Source of the DNA: Lichenostomus cassidix
Lineage: Eukaryota > Chordata > Aves > Passeriformes > Meliphagidae
Direction of reading: 5' to 3'
Assembly (NCBI GenBank): GCA_008360975.2
Contig: CM039182.1
Span: 106,692,443-106,756,442, forward strand
DNA: 64,000 bases
Shown: positions 61,501 to 64,000 of the stretch, piece by piece
Layout of the letters: each line of letters starts with the position of its first letter
Numbering within the stretch: position 1 is the first letter of the stretch
The notes under the pieces: generated by a model
What the model was told of the DNA's origin: nothing
What the model saw: only the letters and a program-made list of their open reading frames with translations
Databases searched by the model: none
Position numbers and translations under genes: made by a program

Positions 61501-64000
61501 CCCTTCTCACAGATATCACCTTTCTTGGAGTATAAGAGATGCAAGATAACAAATTAAAACTGACTACTCAGGAAGGAGCTGTGTGAGTGATCATTCTCAC
61601 ACGTACCTTGTGCAGGCTGGCTTCCTTTTTGACTCATCTCCACAGCATTGTTTGGAGCTCATCTCTCTGCATCTGGTACTTTTTAAGCCTTCCAAATCCA
61701 AATAGAAACCAAATCTTATTTTAGGTCAAAATAATATAAGCCCATTCCAGGGCTGCAGTTCATCAATAGCTTCAAGTCTCTCAGGAAACATGCCCTCCCC
61801 TCCTCCCCCAGAAACTAATCCCAAATCCTAACTTTTCTGGAATTGGACTCCCAGACTGTCAATTTACACAGAGATGTCTGAGGGACTTGTGACTGTCAGC
61901 TCTTGCACGTTTGTTTCTTTTTTCTCCTCCTGAGCTCTGCATTAATGGTTTGAGCCCTTACAAAGAGCACCAGAGCAGCTGTACTTGGGTCACATCAAAG
62001 GTCCAGCAAGTCCAATACCTCATCTTTAACAGGAGGCAATAGCAGATGCTCATTATAAGCTGCTATCAGTTTACATTAATATGCCAGGCTGCACAAATCA
62101 CAGCTGAAGCCTCTGACTCATCATCTATCTTGGATTTAGCTGCCCTTGTTACAACCCTCACTCCTGCTTTTGGGAGTAGATGTGGTGGGGAGAAGGTAAT
62201 CAGTTTAGCTGCAGCTATATGTTAAGGAAAAGTGAACCAAAGCCTATAGACTTTTCCAAATGGTTTAAGTGTGACCTCTTTCTTTTCAGTCAGAAATTGA
62301 GCTGAGCCTCCAAATTGCTATAGCTATCACCTAGCTTCACTTTCCTGCCCCTGACCCCCAAAATAAAAGTATTTCTTCTAAAGATTTATGTATGGTAGAC
62401 TCACCTGAAAAAAGAAAAGATGTTTGAATGTGTAAAATAAACAGTAGAATTAAAAGACAGTGTTGTTTTACCTCTGCTGGTCTGAGCATGGAGGTACTAT
62501 TTGCAATAATGAAAGCTGGAAAATTTTTAGATCAAGGTGATATTTAAATTGGAAGATGTCCTTCTTTAGAATACAGTTTTGCACATTTGACAGGCTGTTA
62601 AATCCCATAGAAATCCTCATAGATTGTTGCCACTGGGAATGGCTGTGAATGTACAGCTTTTTGTAGGAATGGGCATTGCTTGGAAATGTACCTGGAGAGA
62701 AAAAGTTTGGATCAGTGTTGCCTGGTAAATTAGATCACTTGGTTAATTTTCTTTGTTTAATGGGCTTGTATGTGCCTAAATAAATTACAGACTTTGCTGT
62801 TGCTTCATGTAGCATTGGGAAGTACTGAGTCAAGTAACAGGAGTTACTTCTTCCATAAGGAAGGATATGTAGGAAGAGAAAATGTACAAAGTCTGTAGCA
62901 TAGGTATGGCGTTAGAATAGCTTGACTACTAGCAGGTGGCAAGACAGGTTAATATTTTGAATTTGAACTCATTAACTTTATGAACAAGTGGTGTAATTTT
63001 AGCACTAGTCCTGAAATCATCACTGTTTTACCACCCTTCCTTGGACTTTGGAAGACTGTAGGGAAACAACCTTAGCCAAATTTTGAGTGCAGGACTAGAT
63101 AGAAAAGATGAGGTTTAGCTGAAGGGATGTTTTCACTGAAAGTACTCATTGTCTTGCAATTTTTTTTTTTGTCATTTTCATAATAATTAAATGCTTGGAT
63201 AGCACCAAAGCTCTCTCAATTTAGCTCTGAAAACTATTCCTTGCCCTTCTCTCTTCTAGACAGAAAGCCCTAGACTTTTCCTTCCATGGAACCTAGTTTT
63301 CTAGCCAAGGCACTAGTAAATCAATATTTTTTACTGCTTTTGCATGTGTGCAAATAGCTATGCAAAGTGATGAAGAAAGCGGCTGTGGGATTTCCATGTA
63401 CTCAGGGTTTTTTTCAAATCCATTATCCTCCATGGTTACAGCATTTTTCTTCTCTATACTCCTTATGCCTTCTTTTTGCTACACTGTAAACATAAAAAAA
63501 AATTTCAAAACTTGAAGGCAAAATTCATAACAACAGCAGGTTGGAACAACTGCCAGCTTTCAGAAACCATTGTTTAATTGAAAAGTTATAAAGTAAAAGC
63601 AAGTACATGAATTGTTGAAATTGTTTGCATGAAACATTTATGGCGAAAAACTCCATTTCATAAAGATAGATGGAAGGACATCTTTTATGCAAAAATAAAA
63701 CAATTTATCTGCCTACAAAGCTGACATCTTGCAAGCGCACGTCTGAAGAACAAACTGGAGCACAGAGCTGCAGAAAAATACAAACCTGACTTGCCAAAGC
63801 ATTCCTTCATCCACATGAGTGACCCAGGGAGGGGATGGGGAGCCAAAGGTGCCACTGAGATGAAATGAATTAACCTGCCTCCTCCCATGTGGAGAAGTGT
63901 AAATAAAAATCAAAGGGATCTTTATCCCACTGACAATATGGTATGCAAGGTCACATGGCCTAATATTTTAAGAGGATTAAAGCTAAATCTCTGCAAACTT
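52507..64000. other. Unique sequence to window end, no gene seen
   Basis: No coding exon, LTR, CR1 or SINE was recognised with confidence. Isolated open frames (132 codons on - at 54550-54948, 123 on + at 58835-59206, 96 on + at 58626-58916) lack familiar domains, signal peptides or splice-supported neighbours. A GC-richer patch occurs at 58240-58470. T-rich runs occur near 63160. The segment 63540-63700 is AT-rich and repeat-free and may be worth conservation testing. Confidence 0.55.
58240..58470. other. Local GC-rich patch with short palindrome
   Basis: This stretch is noticeably richer in C and G than its surroundings, with CACACC and CCCC runs. It contains GGGGAGG (58398-58404) and CCTCCCC (58407-58413), a 7-bp perfect inverted repeat with a 2-bp spacer. 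CpG remains rare, so it is not a CpG island. No coding evidence was found: the two 69-codon frames here are chance. Confidence 0.4.

Overview
The window looks like nuclear DNA from a bird, most likely a passerine (songbird). The evidence is its repeats: several CR1 LINE 3' ends, two solo retroviral LTRs with avian-type architecture, and one tRNA-Ile-derived SINE ending in a CR1-type tail, a combination known from passerine genomes. No Alu, L1 or other mammalian lineage-specific repeat was recognised. The sequence is AT-rich and poor in CpG apart from one LTR. No protein-coding exon, rRNA, functional tRNA or known microRNA could be supported on either strand. The longest ATG-started open frames (170, 144, 132, 123, 122, 122 and 120 codons) are isolated, resemble no family I know, and two of them lie inside LTRs. 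The window is therefore best read as intergenic DNA (gene desert) or the inside of a very long intron.

Layout. 1-6.2 kb: non-repetitive sequence with two hairpin-forming inverted repeats (1517-1565, 2719-2759). 6.2-8.1 kb: two unrelated solo LTRs 0.5 kb apart. The first (6204-6717) has matching TGTAG/CTACA ends and a perfect 6-bp target duplication. The second (7223-8133) has TGTCA/TGACA ends and an imperfect 5-bp duplication. 8.1-10.3 kb: AT-rich unique sequence. 10.3-10.8 kb: a CR1 3' end with a large internal deletion. 10.8-20.2 kb: unique sequence with microsatellites and a 24-bp cruciform-type palindrome. 20.2-21.1 kb: two CR1 pieces in opposite orientation. 21.5 kb: a possible ancient MIR/L2 relic. 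22.8-23.1 kb: the tRNA-Ile SINE with ten perfect 10-bp tail copies. 23-41 kb: a long stretch without recognisable elements. 41.4-42.2 kb: two old CR1 fragments followed by a dense palindromic element. 48.8-49.0 kb: a 180-bp, almost pure purine tract. 52.2-52.5 kb: the best regulatory or exon candidate, with homeodomain, octamer and CRE-like motifs, a TATA box and splice-like borders. 52.5-64 kb: unique sequence with one short GC-rich patch.

There are no genes here whose joint function can be discussed. The window's history is one of retroelement insertion and decay: old MIR/L2-like and CR1 relics, younger CR1 and SINE copies, and a young-looking LTR that still keeps its CpGs. I saw no new multi-gene system. 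The most worthwhile follow-ups are the 52.2-52.5 kb element, the 42.18-42.23 kb palindromic element, the 1.5 kb hairpin, the SINE tail array and the LTR pair.
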